Shown here one piece after another: positions 24,843 through 37,415 of a stretch of 64,000 bases of DNA (positions within the stretch are counted from its first letter, which is position 1; each line of letters begins with the position of its first letter). Source of the DNA: Rhexocercosporidium sp. MPI-PUGE-AT-0058 (taxonomy: Eukaryota > Ascomycota > Leotiomycetes > Helotiales). The notes below the pieces were generated by a model. It was not told where the DNA came from and made no database searches. It saw only the letters and a list, made by a program, of their open reading frames with translations. Both the position numbers and the translations under genes were made by a program. The stretch covers positions 558,001-622,000 of the forward strand of contig JAGTJL010000012.1 in the NCBI GenBank assembly GCA_020746875.1, given 5' to 3'.

Positions 24843-25031
24843 TATCGCGCCTTAGCGCAGTTTATTAGTTATATATATGCTCTCGTAAGTACTCACGTAT
24901 ATATATACTTAAGTTATAGTCTTCTTTTATAAAGAGTAACGCTTACTTTAATAAATCTTTTGAATCCTTACTCTTCACGTTAATTGTAGAGCTCTTGAAC
25001 CACGAAAAGCCTGCTCCATATCTGTACGACA
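24843..25031 (+). repeat. Copia-2 3' LTR
   Basis: 189 bp, start mutated to TATCGCGCC, end TACGACA intact. It is less mutated in its last 80 bp than the 5' LTR. Confidence 0.9.
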
Positions 25032-25036
25032 CCCTT

Positions 25037-27750
25037 ATTAAAGGGTAAGTCAAATATGAAGCCTAAAGTGCAGCTTGAACCTTTTTTACTTATAAGTACT
25101 TTTATAAATATTATAAAAGAATTAAGCGAATCCAATTCTAACTAATTAAAAGGAGATATTGCAAATCAAGCTTTTAGAACCGTCTATAATTACAGACTAA
25201 TTCTAAACTCCGGTGCTAGCGAGCACTATACGCCTAATAAGGGATGATTACTTAACTATTAACCTACCCTTCGTAAATCGATTATAATTGCTAACGGCGA
25301 CGTATTACTAATACTAAGCACGGGAGATATTCCTATTAAAGGCAATAACGGCTTAAAAGTAATTATATAACGAGTAAACTATATTCCGGGGCTAAAAACG
25401 ACCCTTTTAAGCTTAAGGGAAATAACTAAGAAAGGCTGGTCAATTAACTTTACCGAGAACGGTGATTTATTAAAATATAAAAAAGGCTAATTACAGGCTA
25501 AATAAGACTATAACGCCTATTACGTTCAAGCGGAAGTCGATAATGACGCTCTCGAACCTGTAATATATCAAGTAGACTCTAATTCGCCGCTAAACCTTTA
25601 TCATAAAAGGCTAGTATATATAAATAAAAAGTCGATTCTTAAAACGATCGAGAAAAGCTATAAATTAAAGAAAATTTAACGAAAAGACGTAGAGCTAGCC
25701 GATTATAACGCTTATAATAGCGGCAAAATGCACGTGATCGGCAATAAAAAGCCTATATTAGACACGCCACCCTTGACTATATTCGATATTAATATTGCGA
25801 GGCCTTTTAAAGTCAAAGAACTTAAAGAAGAGCGCTATTTCCTCACTATTACATATAGAGGATTAAGAGCTATATGGCTATACGCCTTAAAACTCAAAGC
25901 CGACGCTTATGACGTACTTATTGACTTCTGCAATATAATAAATACGCAGTTTAGTCAAAATAACGTCAAATATAAATTTATGGCGAATATTAAAGCTTTT
26001 AAGCTCGATAACGCCAGGGAATTTAAGTCTAATAAATAGACGCATTATTATAAGCAAAAAGGGTATATATGTAAATATACTAATCTTTATTCCCCTTCCC
26101 AAAACGGGATAGCCAAAAGGTTAAATAAATACTTAATAGAGCGGTTAATTAGCGTCTATAAAACTAAGAGATTACCCTTGTTTTTATAGCCCTACTTATT
26201 ACAAGGAATAACTCATATTAAGAATCGGTTATATAATTCCGTCATAAAGAAGACTCCTTTTAAAACTCTATGCGGTAAATTACCGACAATCGACTATATT
26301 CATATACTAAGCTCTTTAACCTACGTACTTAAGAATAAAAGAGCTCATAAACTAGCTAATAAATCCGACAGAAGTATTCTTATTAGTTTTAAGTCTTTTA
26401 ATAATTACTTGATTTATTTACTAAGTAAAAGAGCCGTTATAAGCTCTAAAAACGTCTTAATTAAAAAGGATTTAATCCTTAAGGATAATATAACGGAAGA
26501 AACCGAATTCGACTATATAGTCGAAATATTTAAAGAGTTTGAAAGCGCTAACGACGATATTATTAAGCTAATAAGTGATATTAATAACAAAATACCTAAT
26601 AAAGACAATATAAGCGAAAAGTCGCTTACCGACTAATTAGAAGGCAAGAAAACGGATTTTGAAGACGAATCCGACTTATTCACACAAAAGCTCCCTCAAA
26701 CGCTAAAGACTAATAAAAGGCCTAATACGGCTAGCCCGGAAATGCCTAAAGCGCCTATTAAAAGGCCTAAAAAGGATTATTCGAGCTGGGAGCCTAACGT
26801 CGTAACTAGAAACGCTAGTACTAGCGCCAAAGACTTTAATAACTCTTCGGAAAATCAGCTAGTAATACACCTAAGCTCTAAGACGGCTATTCGCCAATTA
26901 AATAACTGGTTAATCGAAGAAGAAAAAGAAGCTTTTTTTATTTATAAAGACGCTAAGAGACTAACTTCTATGGCTCTAATAAGCTCTAAAATAAACAAAG
27001 ATCTAGAAAAGGAGCTAATAAAGCTACCCGAAGAGCTAAAGACTAATAAAGTCGTTATTAAACGGACTAAAAGCCTTCAAATTTACAAACTTAAGAGCTT
27101 TAAAGAGGCTATGGCCTCTCCGTATAAAGACTATTGACTAAAAGCCATAGAAAAAGAAGCTAATTCCCTAAAAAGTCACGAGACCTAGGAAATAGTGCCA
27201 AAAGACGCTAACAAAGCTTATAAGCTTCTAAAGACTAAATAAGTATATAAAATTAAAGAATCACTTAATCACTTCGAATTTAAAACTAGATTCGTCGCTA
27301 AAGAGTTCGAGTAATTCTATAGCGCCTTAACTACGTAAACACTTTTACTAGCGTAATAAAACAAATGGCTTGGCGACTTATATTCGCCTTAGCGGTCTTT
27401 TACGGTTAGGTTATATGAAAAGTCGATATAATTTCGGCTTTTACGTAGAGTAATATTAACGTAAATACTTTGTATATAGTGCCTCCTGAAGGCATAAACG
27501 CCTAAAAATACGCTAGTAAACTACTCCTACTTAATAAAGCCTTATATAGGCTAAAATAATCAGTTAAGCTCTAGTTTATTACGCTAAAAGAAGTCCTAGT
27601 CCAAAAACTCGGTTTTTAAGCTTTAATTACCGAGAATTACATCTTAATTAATAAGGAGCAATAGCTTATAGTCTTTATTTACGTAGACGACTTAAAAATA
27701 ATTGGCTTAAGCGTTAATAATATTAAATCCTTTATTAAAAAGCTGTCAGA
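25037..27750 (+). pseudogene. Copia-1 pol part 1 (protease, integrase, start of RT)
   Basis: Directly after Copia-2 the Copia-1 polyprotein resumes. The protease signature LNSGASEHYTPNKG is at 25203-25246 (DSGA with Asp read as Asn). The integrase core runs over about 25700-26160, with IFDINIARPFKVKELKEE and LDNAREF, near the first and second acidic residues. A long acidic linker with an open segment at 26409-26636 and 26742-27137 leads to RT (RFVAKEFE near 27290; VYVDDLKIIGLS-like FIYVDDLKIIGL at about 27675-27710, with the YVDD Asp pair intact). The frame is cut at 27750 by Gypsy-3 and resumes at about 36036. Confidence 0.85.
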
Positions 27751-28000
27751 TGGAATTCACGGTAAGCAAAGCTTCGTAAAGGTTCAGGGTAAATTATATT
27801 TAAAGAACTAATCTCTGGCCTTCGAAGAAGTCCAGAAGAGAAGCGTATATATAAAGGAGGTTACCCGTAAGGGGAAGTAAAACGCTAGCGTAACTAAATA
27901 TATAAGTAAGACTAATTCTATTAATACCGTAAAAGCCTCGGCCCCCTTATACTACGGGCCCGATTCCGTATAAATAAAATAGATAAGCATACACATGACA
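27751..28000 (-). repeat. Gypsy-3 3' LTR
   Basis: 250 bp, TGGAATTCACGG to CACATGACA. Contains a GC-rich block CCTCGGCCCCCTTATACTAC shared with the other LTR. Confidence 0.9.
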
Positions 28001-28680
28001 ACTATTCCCTCTTCTAATAATAACGTCCGCGACACCGATGCTTTAACTAATAATATATTAGTACGCCTTCGCGTCGCTTAAAGCAAGGACTAAGCCGCGG
28101 TAAGTCGGACAGCCGCATTCCGGTCGATAGGTTTAGCTAATCAAATTAATGCGGTCATTCAAATTACTGCGCTAAGCATATAATACTGCACCGCAATTAA
28201 TTCGTCGGACGTCGTCTGATTACTTTATAAGCCGTTCCGTATAACACATTAGTATTATTAGCTTAACAAATAAGAATAGCTTCATAAAATAATAAAAAAT
28301 ATTTGCTTTAATTATAAGACTCTTACGCGTATGCACAAGAGCTCCTACACTCATATTTAAGTGCTGTAATCATCGTTATTATTAGAAAGTTATTTTCGGT
28401 CGGCGAAGTAATAAGCAAGTTACGCGCTAATAGCGTATTCACGTTTATTTACTAAGTGAATAAAATGCAAATAATGTAAACATAATAATATAATTACGTA
28501 ATAATTACGACCCCGCTACCCCGCTAAGACGTATATATAAATAACCTCCTTATCGCGTTAATAATAACCTTTCTTCTTTAACTTATCCATATATAATACC
28601 CGTGCCTATGCGTCGCTATCCCCCCGTCTCTCTTCTTCTTCTCTTCTTTAATCAATTATCAATATCATTATTATCATTAT
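28001..28680. other. Gypsy-3 region between 3' LTR and antisense ORF
   Basis: About 680 bp of moderate GC. It may hold the promoter of the plus-strand ORF that follows; I can point to no specific element. No RNA gene seen. Confidence 0.4.
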
Positions 28681-28689
28681 ATCCTTCGT

Positions 28690-29570
28690 CTAGCGTCCTA
28701 AAGCCATCGCATCTAATAACCCTGCGAACTAGCCTCGCAAAAGTTCCTGCGGCTAATGCTTCAAAGCTATACTAGTCGATCCCTTCTTCCGCTATACTAA
28801 TAAAAAGGGCAAGAAGAATTACGACCGCTGCTCCAAGCAAAAGGCCGTTTATATTATCGTACGTACTCATATCTATAAAGTTTACTAATAATACAATACT
28901 AAGCGCGTCAGAAATGAACCGTATACTAACCGTAAGATAAATAATTCCCTCATACCCTTTATAAAGATATCCGCATTATAAAGAACTTTACCGTCGATTT
29001 CGAGAACTGACTACGTGAGAATAGCCAATATAATACTAGCGTCGCCCCCGAAGACTATGACTTCACGATTCCCACGAGAGCTTAGAGCTTCGCTGCTTAG
29101 CTCGAGAAGCACCGCATAACCGATTCCTCGTCGCGTGTATCCCTTAAGCTCGATAAAAAAGATGCTAATTAGATCTTTCCTCTTATTAATACTCCTCCCG
29201 TAAATTATACCTTTCTCCTCCGGAATATTATTAATATATTAACGAAATAAAGGAGTTCGAGAAATTCTATAAGAGCATAATGCGCTTAATCGGCAATATA
29301 TCCAAGTTCAAGAACGCCTATACTACCACCTCCGCCTCCGAGGCCGACTAGATTACTCACGGTTTAATAAAAGAATTAATAACGGAAATTCGGTTATGCC
29401 GCGAAATCATAATAGCTATTATAAGTATTCCGTGCCCGTTCCGCTGCTAATATATACTAATATTATATTAAGGCGGTATTACATCGAACGAGACTATTAA
29501 AGCTATTCTAAGAAATATCTTGCAGTTCTTCAGCGCCTAATAGATATTGCGGTGCGAGTCTGGGTTTAAC
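28690..29570 (+). pseudogene. Antisense accessory ORF of Gypsy-3: six-cysteine cluster
   Basis: On the strand opposite Gypsy-3 pol, between the chromodomain and the 3' LTR. At about 28755-28870 the frame gives C-G-stop-C, eleven residues, Tyr, eight residues (TNKKGKKN), Tyr-D-R-C, six residues, Tyr. That is C-x2-C-x11-C-x8-C-x2-C-x6-C with three Cys read as Tyr. The Gypsy-2 antisense ORF has the same layout. Downstream, around 29245-29445, a frame with C/G-ending codons reads KEFEKFYKSIMRLIGNISKF then NAYTTTSASEAD and a helical tail; the frame differs from that of the cluster, so introns or indels are needed. Unknown family; the spacing recalls a binuclear zinc cluster with a longer loop. Codon third positions favour C, supporting real coding. 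Confidence 0.5.
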
Positions 29571-29879
29571 GTTAAGAAGTTTAGGTTTTTCAAATAATTT
29601 AATTTATAAAATAAATACCTTATGCTTCAAACACTTATAATAGAGTTGCGCTGCTGCTTTATAACTAAAATAGAATCTCGTTGCCTTTTAAATTATAATC
29701 TAAATACATTTTATAAGCTTATTCTTTTTTAATATAATATTATATATTTTATACCTGCGCCAATACTACTTCTAAAGCCTTAATAAAACCCTTAAAACCT
29801 TTATAAGAAAATATAAAAAAAGAGTATCTTTATTTATAATCGGCGATACTTTCTCGGCCTCCCGACCTTTTATAATCTT

Positions 29880-32800
29880 CCCGGCCTTCTCGTAAGTTAC
29901 GCGGAAGTTTTATACTTCTTTACTTTCGGCATTTAACTTTCCAATTTATAATTCTTATCATATATATTAAGAGTTTCCCTAGTATTCTCGAGGTTTAAAT
30001 ATGCTAAGAGCTAAATATTATAATCTTCCAAGAAATCTTTTTATTTAATTAAATATTTTTTAATCTTACTTTTTTTATTCTATTTATAATTAAAGATACT
30101 TTTAACCTCTTATTCTTGAAGGTTATCTTTTTTACTTAGCTCCGGAAGTTCACTAAGTAAGTAATCATCTAGTTGCTTACTAGCTTATATTACATATTCT
30201 TTTAATAAAGATATATAAAATATTAAGTAAAGCTTTTCATATAAGCTTAATAGCTTTAGAGTATATACCGCATTACTTACGCACTTAATAATCTAGAATA
30301 AACTAATATATTTTGGCGACAGCTTTCTAGTCTTTAATCGAATATTCTTAATATTAAGTATTACTTATTATTTTAACTGGAAATGTTTATCCAAATGCTA
30401 GGCATTATAATAGCCTTCCCGACTTTATTACGCATAATCCTAAACTTTCGCAAGTTTAACTCGTTTATTATTTAATAATTTAACTCTATCTCGGGCAACT
30501 AATACCTCTCCTTCTTAAATACTATTCTCAGAGTTCTATAGCATTACCGGCTTATAACCGTAGCAGACTTAAAATAGAAATATTTAAAGCGTTTAATAAA
30601 AGGAATTATTATAAGTAAACTCGGCAAAAGCCAGTTTCCTTACTTAGTTTTTTTATAATATTCCGCAGAAAGCGCGGAAGTATATCTCCAGATTTTAGTT
30701 TTATTTTTTTATTTATTTATCTATTTAAGAATAATATATAAAGCTCAGTCTTTATTTAATATATATATAAAAGCAAAAAGTAAACCAGAATTTATTAATA
30801 AATACCGTACTTTTATTAGATATAATACTTTAAAGTACGCTAAAAAGAGAAAACACTCTCTCGAATAGCAGTTCCGCAAGTTCGGGAGTATTAATCGTTT
30901 TGCGATATGCCAAGTACCGGGCTATCTTCGAATACCGGTTAACAATTACTAATATATAATCAAGATTTAAGCTATTAGATAAGTTTCTGTAAAGCGGTAA
31001 CCTTATAATAAAATCCATTAAAATCTCGGATTAAGGCCGCGAAGGCCTCGGGAGACTTACTAGAAATCTATATAACGTATATCGTTTCGATTTAATCTTT
31101 TAATAAATATTATATTTTTTAATATATATTTTAATATTATCTTCCATTTTATCCCAGAAGTAAGTTCTGCGGAAGAATTACGAAGTCTTTATAATACCGT
31201 AATACCTTACTAATAAGTTATTATAATGAAGTTTTATGATTTTTATTCTTAATATTAGATTATTTGGAATATAAGCCTTAGAATTCCATCGAAGAAGTCC
31301 CGATATATTTAAGTTTTACTTTTAATTTAATTAAGATTTAGGTTTGCTTGCTGTATTAGCTATATTTCTATAGTTTTCATTATTACGCTAAGCGAGGATA
31401 ATTAAGTCCCGCAGCGGCTTCGTTAATAGAGCTAAAGCTGTTTGACTTTTAATTATTATTTTTATTTATAATATTAAAATAAGATATTTATAATTATTAA
31501 TTCTTACGATAAGCGGCCAGCTTTCACTCCTTATATATAATAATATATTTACGAATAAAGCCATCATCTTAAGTGTAATATCTAAAAGATTAGGTTTTAT
31601 ATACTTAGCTTTTAGAATTCTCTTTTGAGTAGCTCGTCCTAATTCTATTAATACCGGGTCCGGCCTTCCATCGGTAAGATCTTAAATAATACTAAATAGT
31701 TTTCTTAATAATATCTTATAATCTTTATTTAAGAATGCTTCGATGTCGGCTCCTCGACTTCGTAAAGTACTTATAAAGACTCCTTTTAATTTATTTTGAA
31801 ATATTAATAATTAAGTAATATTAGTAAAGCTTTTAGATTCCCGATAATCTGGCTTCTTATTAAGTCTATCTGCTAAGTTTGCGGTACTTTTATAATAATA
31901 GATTTCAAAATCATAAGTAATAAGATATATTACTTATTATACTTATCGACTCTCGAGATATTTCGCTATTATAAAATACTTAAGGTTATTATAATCCGTA
32001 AGCACTTTAATAATATATTAGCTGTCTTTAAAGTAATGCCTTTACTCCTTAAAACACTTAATAATAGCTAAAAGCTCTTTATTGTAAGTAATATAATTCC
32101 GCTTAGCACTAATTATCTTACGGGACTAATACGCAACAGGTTTCCAGTATCGCTTAAATCCTTCTTCAGAATTAGTTTACTAAGAGAGAATACTAGTAAT
32201 TACAAATCCAGAAGCATCGGTTTTAACCTAAATGCGCTTCGTAAAATCGAAATGCTTCATAACTAATATACTAATAAAAGCTACTTTTAAATCTTTAAAG
32301 CTTTTCTTAATTATATTAGAAAATTCGAAGGGTCCTTTCTTAACTTTATTCTCTATATCTTAAAAAGCCCCCGTCAAACTTACGGCTATCTTAAAATATC
32401 TTAATATAAATTTACAATAAAAATTCGCGAAACCCAAAAAAACTTGAATATCTTTATAAGATTCCGGCTTTAGTTATTCTTAAATTAAACGGATCCGCTC
32501 TAAGTCCGCCTAAATGCCAATTAATCCGACTTTAAATCCCAAGAACTCGACTTAATTTACTTTAAACTTACACTTACTGAATTTAACGAAAAGCTTATAC
32601 TTACGTAACCGTTTTATAACGGCTTTAATATACTTACGGTGCTCTTTTTTATTCTTAAAATAAATTAAGATATTATTAAAATATATAATAACGAAATAAT
32701 TAATTAATCCCGCTAACGCTTCGTTAATATACGCTTAAAACGTAGCTAAAGCGTTAAATAGCCCGAAAAGCATTACTAAATATTTAAAATATTTATATTT

Positions 32801-34100
32801 AATACGGAAAGCTATTTTCCATTTATATCCCTCTTTAATTTTAATATAATAATATATATCCTTCAAATCTAAGGCCGTGAATATTACGACTCCGCCGAGA
32901 CGATCTAGCGTCTCATCGACTAGAAAGAGGGGATGGCGATTTTTAATCGTCACTTTATTTAATCCTCGATAATCTATATATAAACGCAACCCCTTATTTT
33001 TCTTTAGCACAAACAGTATTAACGCACTTACGAGACTTTTTAACGAACGAATCCATCCTTTTTGTAACGAGGCAATAAGGTATTCCCAAAGCGCGGCGAG
33101 TTATAATTTGGAAAAGTTATAAAGAGAGCTATACGGAGGTAATACGTTAATATTAATAATATGCTCGAATCCAACTTATTCTTCAAAGAGAGTAATTAGC
33201 AGATTATTATCGCACATATTTGCCATATTTATAAGCCAGTCTAAGAGAAGTGTCGGTTTGGGAGTCTTCAGCTGAATAACTAATACTTACGACGGGTTTA
33301 CGACGCCGGTATTAAGACGAATATCTTACGATTGCTTTAAATACTTATATAATCTTAAATTCTTTAGATAATTACAGTCGGATTAAGATATAAATATAAT
33401 ATAAAGTACTGTTTTAAAGTCGATATTAAGAATATTAATAAACTCTTTTATTATTATAATTTAAATCTCGTCTTAAGTTAAGGCGTAAGCCTATTTTTTA
33501 AGTTTTTAGTCGTAATACCTGGCGCTCTTATATTTAAGGAACTCTATTCTAAGAACTATATTATATCTTAAGTCTTTACAATTATAAAATCTTTCTCGAA
33601 AGGTTCTCGAGATTCCACGGTCGTCTTATACTATTATATACAAGTTATAAGCGTTAATTACCCGGAACCGATGCTTATTAAATATTATAAACTCTTAGTT
33701 ATACTTAAATAAAAGGAGAAATCCTTATAACTTAATTTTATATTTATTAAAGAAATTATAATTTAAGCTATTATTTATTAAATTATTAAATAACGTATTT
33801 ACACTTGTCTCGGGTTGCTTTAATCTTACAGAAATATGTAAGCGTTTAAGAATATCCCTTAAGCTTTTAACGCTTAAGACTTAATATTACCTTTTCTTAT
33901 ATCTTTTCCGGTATTAGACGGCTTCTGTTCTTTAGCGCATATAATAATATATACTTTCTTTTTTATTAAAAGGGTTTTCTTTATTACTTTAAAACGTTCT
34001 TTTGCTTTTAGCTTTTAAGGATTATTTTGCGCTTATTATGCGAACTTAAGATAGTTATAATCCTTAGATTAATAATCCTCTTACCTATAAGAGCGGTAAG
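29880..34100 (-). pseudogene. Gypsy-3 pol (RT, RNase H, integrase, chromodomain)
   Basis: Minus-strand Ty3/gypsy polyprotein. RT is best preserved at 32735-33010: LRLYIDYRGLNKVTIKNRHP, then FTALDLKDIYYYIKI and YLVMLFGLFNALATF, matching the fingers and palm of gypsy RT. The integrase core is seen at 30830-31018 (MDFIIRLPL, VIVNRYSKIARYL, with the Asp of D-x-Y/F-S read as Asn). A chromodomain is at about 29960-30120 (EVKSIFN, KKYLIK, DFLEDYNI.L). RNase H lies between by position. RIP stops inactivate the gene. Confidence 0.8.
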
Positions 34101-35740
34101 ATATAATACTCTTAATATAATTCTTTTTCTTATTATTTTTACTTTTATTAAAAAGTCGGGAACCGGAAGCTGAAAGGGCGCCGTTAAGTGCGCGCTTTTT
34201 ATTATTATCCTTAGAATATTTTTTACGGCTTTTCTTACGAGATCCGCTATTCTTAAGATTATTATTACTTTATCTGCCTCCGCTTCTGTTATATTTAGCT
34301 TTTAGTGTATTAAAAGATATTCCTTAAGTTCTTTTAATAAAAGACTTAATATCGTTAGTTAGTTTCTTTTATTATTAATAAATATTAAGAGGGTTTATGA
34401 AAGCGTAAGAATCAATCTGCTGCGCCGTTAATGTATGCGTGATTACTTCACGAAAGTTGATAATAATATTATTATTAGATATTCGAGTATTACGGTCTTT
34501 AATAAGTGTAATAAACCGTCGGCATATCGCCTGAACAGACTCGCCCGGTTGCTAGCGGAACCGCTTAATGTTTTTAATAACTTTAGTACTTCGAGTTTCT
34601 TTAGAGGCATAAAGCCCTTTTAAAAAGTCGATGAACAGGTTCTATATTAGCGGGATACCCTCGGATCTAGCTATGATTTGCTTCGCATTACCTCAATGAG
34701 TTAATAGGTCGCCTTCCATGTTTGCGGCTGCGACGCGTACTCGATTCACATGCGTATTATAGCTATATAAGCGAGCTTCAAAGATTTCTTCTCAAGCATT
34801 TTTCTAATTTCGTAAGCTCTCGAAACTCTTTTTCTTATATTTTTTAAAGATTATAATTGCAAGGCATTTCTTACGGTCGCGCTCATCTTTCGCTTAGGCC
34901 GTAATATGCTCTAGTAAAATGTGAGCGTCTGGATTTAAATACGTTAATAATATTATTTTAAGTCTATGAGCTACGTGATTTGCCGTAAGTAATGCGGTTA
35001 TTTCTTAAGAGTATCCCGGGGCCGGTAAAGTCCTAGGCCTAATAGCATCCTTATTAAGCGAGTGCTACAGGCCAGGCAAGTTAGCTTCTAACCCCAAATT
35101 AAGGTTGCGCTTTATTAAAGGTAACCTAAAGTCTCTTATTAAAATAGCAGTAATAGAATTTAATATTACATTACGAGTTCGTTAAAGGCTTTCTTTAACC
35201 GCACGTTATTTACTTATTACGTCTATATAAGCAACGGAGATTGCCCGGAGGCGGCGAAGTCTGGCAAGACTATTCTCATAATAAGCGAGCCGCGTTTTCG
35301 CATAAGTGTCCTTAACCTTAAACTCAGTTAACAAGCGCATATGCTCTTCGAGCTCGCGCTGCTTTTAAGCGATCTGTTCTTCGGTAGGTATACCTAAAGC
35401 TATAAGATTAATATTAGTATTAAGGACAGAAAAGATTATATTATCCGTTATATAATTAGATATATTTAAGTCACTTTCAGTTTAAGCTATAGCCTTGCCT
35501 TTTTCTTCACGAGTATAAACGGGCTAGCTATAAGTATAAGAAGATTTCCTATTACTATTATCGCGAGTGCTCTAAGGTAGTTCGCTATTAAAAACACCTT
35601 CGCTTTTAATCGTATAAAAAGGATCTATAGATTTTATAATCTTATAAAGAATATTACGAGCGGCATTACTAAAGCGAGTATTGCCCGCAGGTCTAGCGTT
35701 ATTAAATATAATTACTTAATAAAGAACCGTTCCTTTACCC
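34100..35740 (-). pseudogene. Gypsy-3 gag region
   Basis: Between RT/protease and the 5' LTR, minus strand, as expected for gag. The stretch keeps more CG dinucleotides than pol. I do not find an unambiguous CCHC knuckle, and I assign gag from position only. A short plus-strand ORF at 34435-34623 is probably a shadow. Confidence 0.4.
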
Positions 35741-35783
35741 TTTATATTACCTCCTTATAAGATAAAGAGATTAGCTTATTAGA

Positions 35784-36033
35784 TAGAATTCACGGTAAGT
35801 AAAACTTCGTAAAAGTTTAAAGTAAATTATATTTAAAGAATTAATCTCTGGCCTTCGAAGAAGTCCAGAGGAGAAGCGTATATATAAAAGGGGTTACTCG
35901 TAAGGGGAAGTAAAACGCTAGCGTGACTAGATATATAAGTAGGACTGATTCTATTGATACCGTAGAAGCCTCGGCCCCCTTATGCTACGGGCCCGATTCC
36001 GTACAGATAGAATGGATAGGCATATACATGACA
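35784..36033 (-). repeat. Gypsy-3 5' LTR
   Basis: 250 bp, partner of 27751-28000. The first two bases are TA (mutated TG on this strand); the end ATGACA is intact. Confidence 0.9.
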
Positions 36034-36035
36034 AA

Positions 36036-36928
36036 AGCTTAAAAAGCTCTTTAAATTAAAAGATTTAAGGCTAATAAAGGACTACTTAGGCATAAATATT
36101 GAGTATAACCTAGATAAAGGTTATATGAAGCTAAGCCAAGAGAATTATATTGAGAAAGTGCTAGCGCGGTTTAATATAACCGACTATAAGCCTAAAAATA
36201 TACCAATAAATTCAAAGGTTAAGCTAAAACCTAATCTTAATCAGGTTAATAAAAAGAAAATAAATCAATATCAACAAATTATAAGCTGCCTCTTATTTCT
36301 TATATTAGCTACTAGACTTAATATTTGCTATTCGGTTATAAAGCTCGCTCGATTCGCTAATAACCCTAGCGCCGATCACCTAATTGCCTTTAAAAACGTG
36401 CTTAAATACCTAAAAGAATTAAAAAAGCTAGGGCTAATTTACAAAAAAAGCTTTAGTCGATATATAAGCGGCTATTGCGACGCCGACTACGCCGGAGATA
36501 TTGGTACGGCTAAATCGACTAGCGGCTTGAGCTTTTACTTAGCGAGTTACTTATTCAACTGGAAAAGCAAGCTCTAAAGTATTATAGCTTAAAATATAAC
36601 TAAGGCCGAATATATGGCTATTAATTCAGCTTTTAAAGAAGCTATTTATATAAAGTAGCTTCTAACCGAATTAGGCTATTATATATAAGAACGATTCCCT
36701 GTTTATACGGACAATAACGGCGCTCTCTTATTAACTAATAACTCTCAATTCCACAAGAGGACTAAGTATATTACCGTCAAATACTATTACGTCCGCGACC
36801 TTATAAATTAAGGCGAAATAAACCTAATTTATATAAAAGGGTCTAAACAAAAAGCCGACGGCTTTACGAAGCCACTAAATAAGCCTAAATTCATTGAATT
36901 CATAAGACTTTTAAGACTAGCCGAATAA
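36036..36928 (+). pseudogene. Copia-1 pol part 2 (end of RT, RNase H)
   Basis: Continuation of Copia-1 after Gypsy-3. It begins KLKKLFKLKDLRLIKDYLGI and passes through the open frame 36125-36577 with ENYIEKVLARFNI, LATRLNICYSVIKLARF and the RNase H signature YCDADYAGD (about 36475-36500), then KSTSGLSFYL. Later blocks read TKAEYMAI-like (about 36600) and DNNGALLL, and the frame ends KPLNKPKFIEFIRLLRLAE with a stop at 36926-36928. These are classical Ty1/copia RNase H features. A few RIP stops interrupt it, but much of it is still open. Confidence 0.85.
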
Positions 36929-37100
36929 GGCTAAAGCGAAGGAAACGAGATTGTAATTTATATTTCCTTCTCTTTACATCTGGCCTACCCTCCGCAAGAG
37001 TATTTCATGTATTTACTCTATTCTTGTAAATATAAGCTCTGCTTTAAAGCTAGCTTATATATAAGCTTATAAAGCTATTACGTCACTCATTAAGAGGGCG

Positions 37101-37410
37101 TATTAGATTTCACTTCGGTAACTCGTGCCGATTCTACCCTAAAATAGCCAAAGGAGTTTCCACTACTTACGCGGCCCGGAAATTACCTTTGTATTCCGGG
37201 AAATTACGCTCGTATTCAATTACGTAGCTCGTATAAGCTACGTAATTAATTACGTAGTCGTAAAAGCTTCTAGAAAAGCTATTATTTTATATATAACTAC
37301 CGAAGAGCTCTTTTAGCTCTTTAAGCAAGCAAGCAATTCTACTTTGTCTTTGATCACGTGTCCTTACCTACTGCGCTTCCTCATTCCTGATTGGCTCGCC
37401 TATTCTCACA
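37101..37410 (+). repeat. Copia-1 3' LTR
   Basis: 310 bp. It differs from the 5' LTR by C/T changes and by a 21-bp tandem duplication near 37180-37215 (CCGG(G)AAATTAC twice), which explains the length difference. Followed by AAGTC. Confidence 0.93.
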
Positions 37411-37415
37411 AAGTC

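Larger units (their letters stand above)
16980..25031 (+). mobile_element. Copia-2: Ty1/copia retrotransposon nested in Copia-1
   Basis: Two 189-bp LTRs (16980-17168, 24843-25031) with ends TGTCGCGCCC...TACGACA. The flanking 5-mers are CCTTT and CCCTT, a target duplication with one C/T difference. Total 8,052 bp. The plus-strand coding is copia. The same family left a solo LTR at 61360-61550. An unusually long 2.2-kb tail lies between RNase H and the 3' LTR. Strong RIP is seen throughout the internal region. Confidence 0.9.
27751..36033 (-). mobile_element. Gypsy-3: chromodomain Ty3/gypsy retrotransposon nested in Copia-1
   Basis: Two 250-bp LTRs (27751-28000, 35784-36033) in direct orientation with ends TGGAATTCAC...CATGACA. 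Total 8,283 bp; pol is on the minus strand. The flanking 5-mers are TCAGA and AAAGC, so no target duplication is preserved. Between the chromodomain and the 3' LTR (left side) lies about 1.9 kb that is much less RIP-mutated and contains an ORF on the plus strand. The insertion interrupts the Copia-1 RT gene. Confidence 0.88.
14895..37410 (+). mobile_element. Copia-1: Ty1/copia retrotransposon with two nested LTR elements
   Basis: The 5' LTR at 14895-15183 and 3' LTR at 37101-37410 are flanked by a perfect AAGTC duplication (14890-14894 and 37411-37415). Ends are TGTTGGATTTC...TCTCACA. Coding order gag, protease, integrase, RT, RNase H is that of Ty1/copia, on the plus strand. Copia-2 sits between gag and protease and Gypsy-3 inside RT. 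Without them Copia-1 is about 6.2 kb. RIP is milder in its internal coding than in the inserted elements. It inserted in the Fot-1 transposase gene. Confidence 0.93.

Noticed and set aside
34435..34623. 62-codon plus-strand ORF in the Gypsy-3 gag region as another accessory antisense gene
   Set aside because: It lies in gag rather than after pol, has no cysteine cluster or codon bias, and is short enough to be chance.
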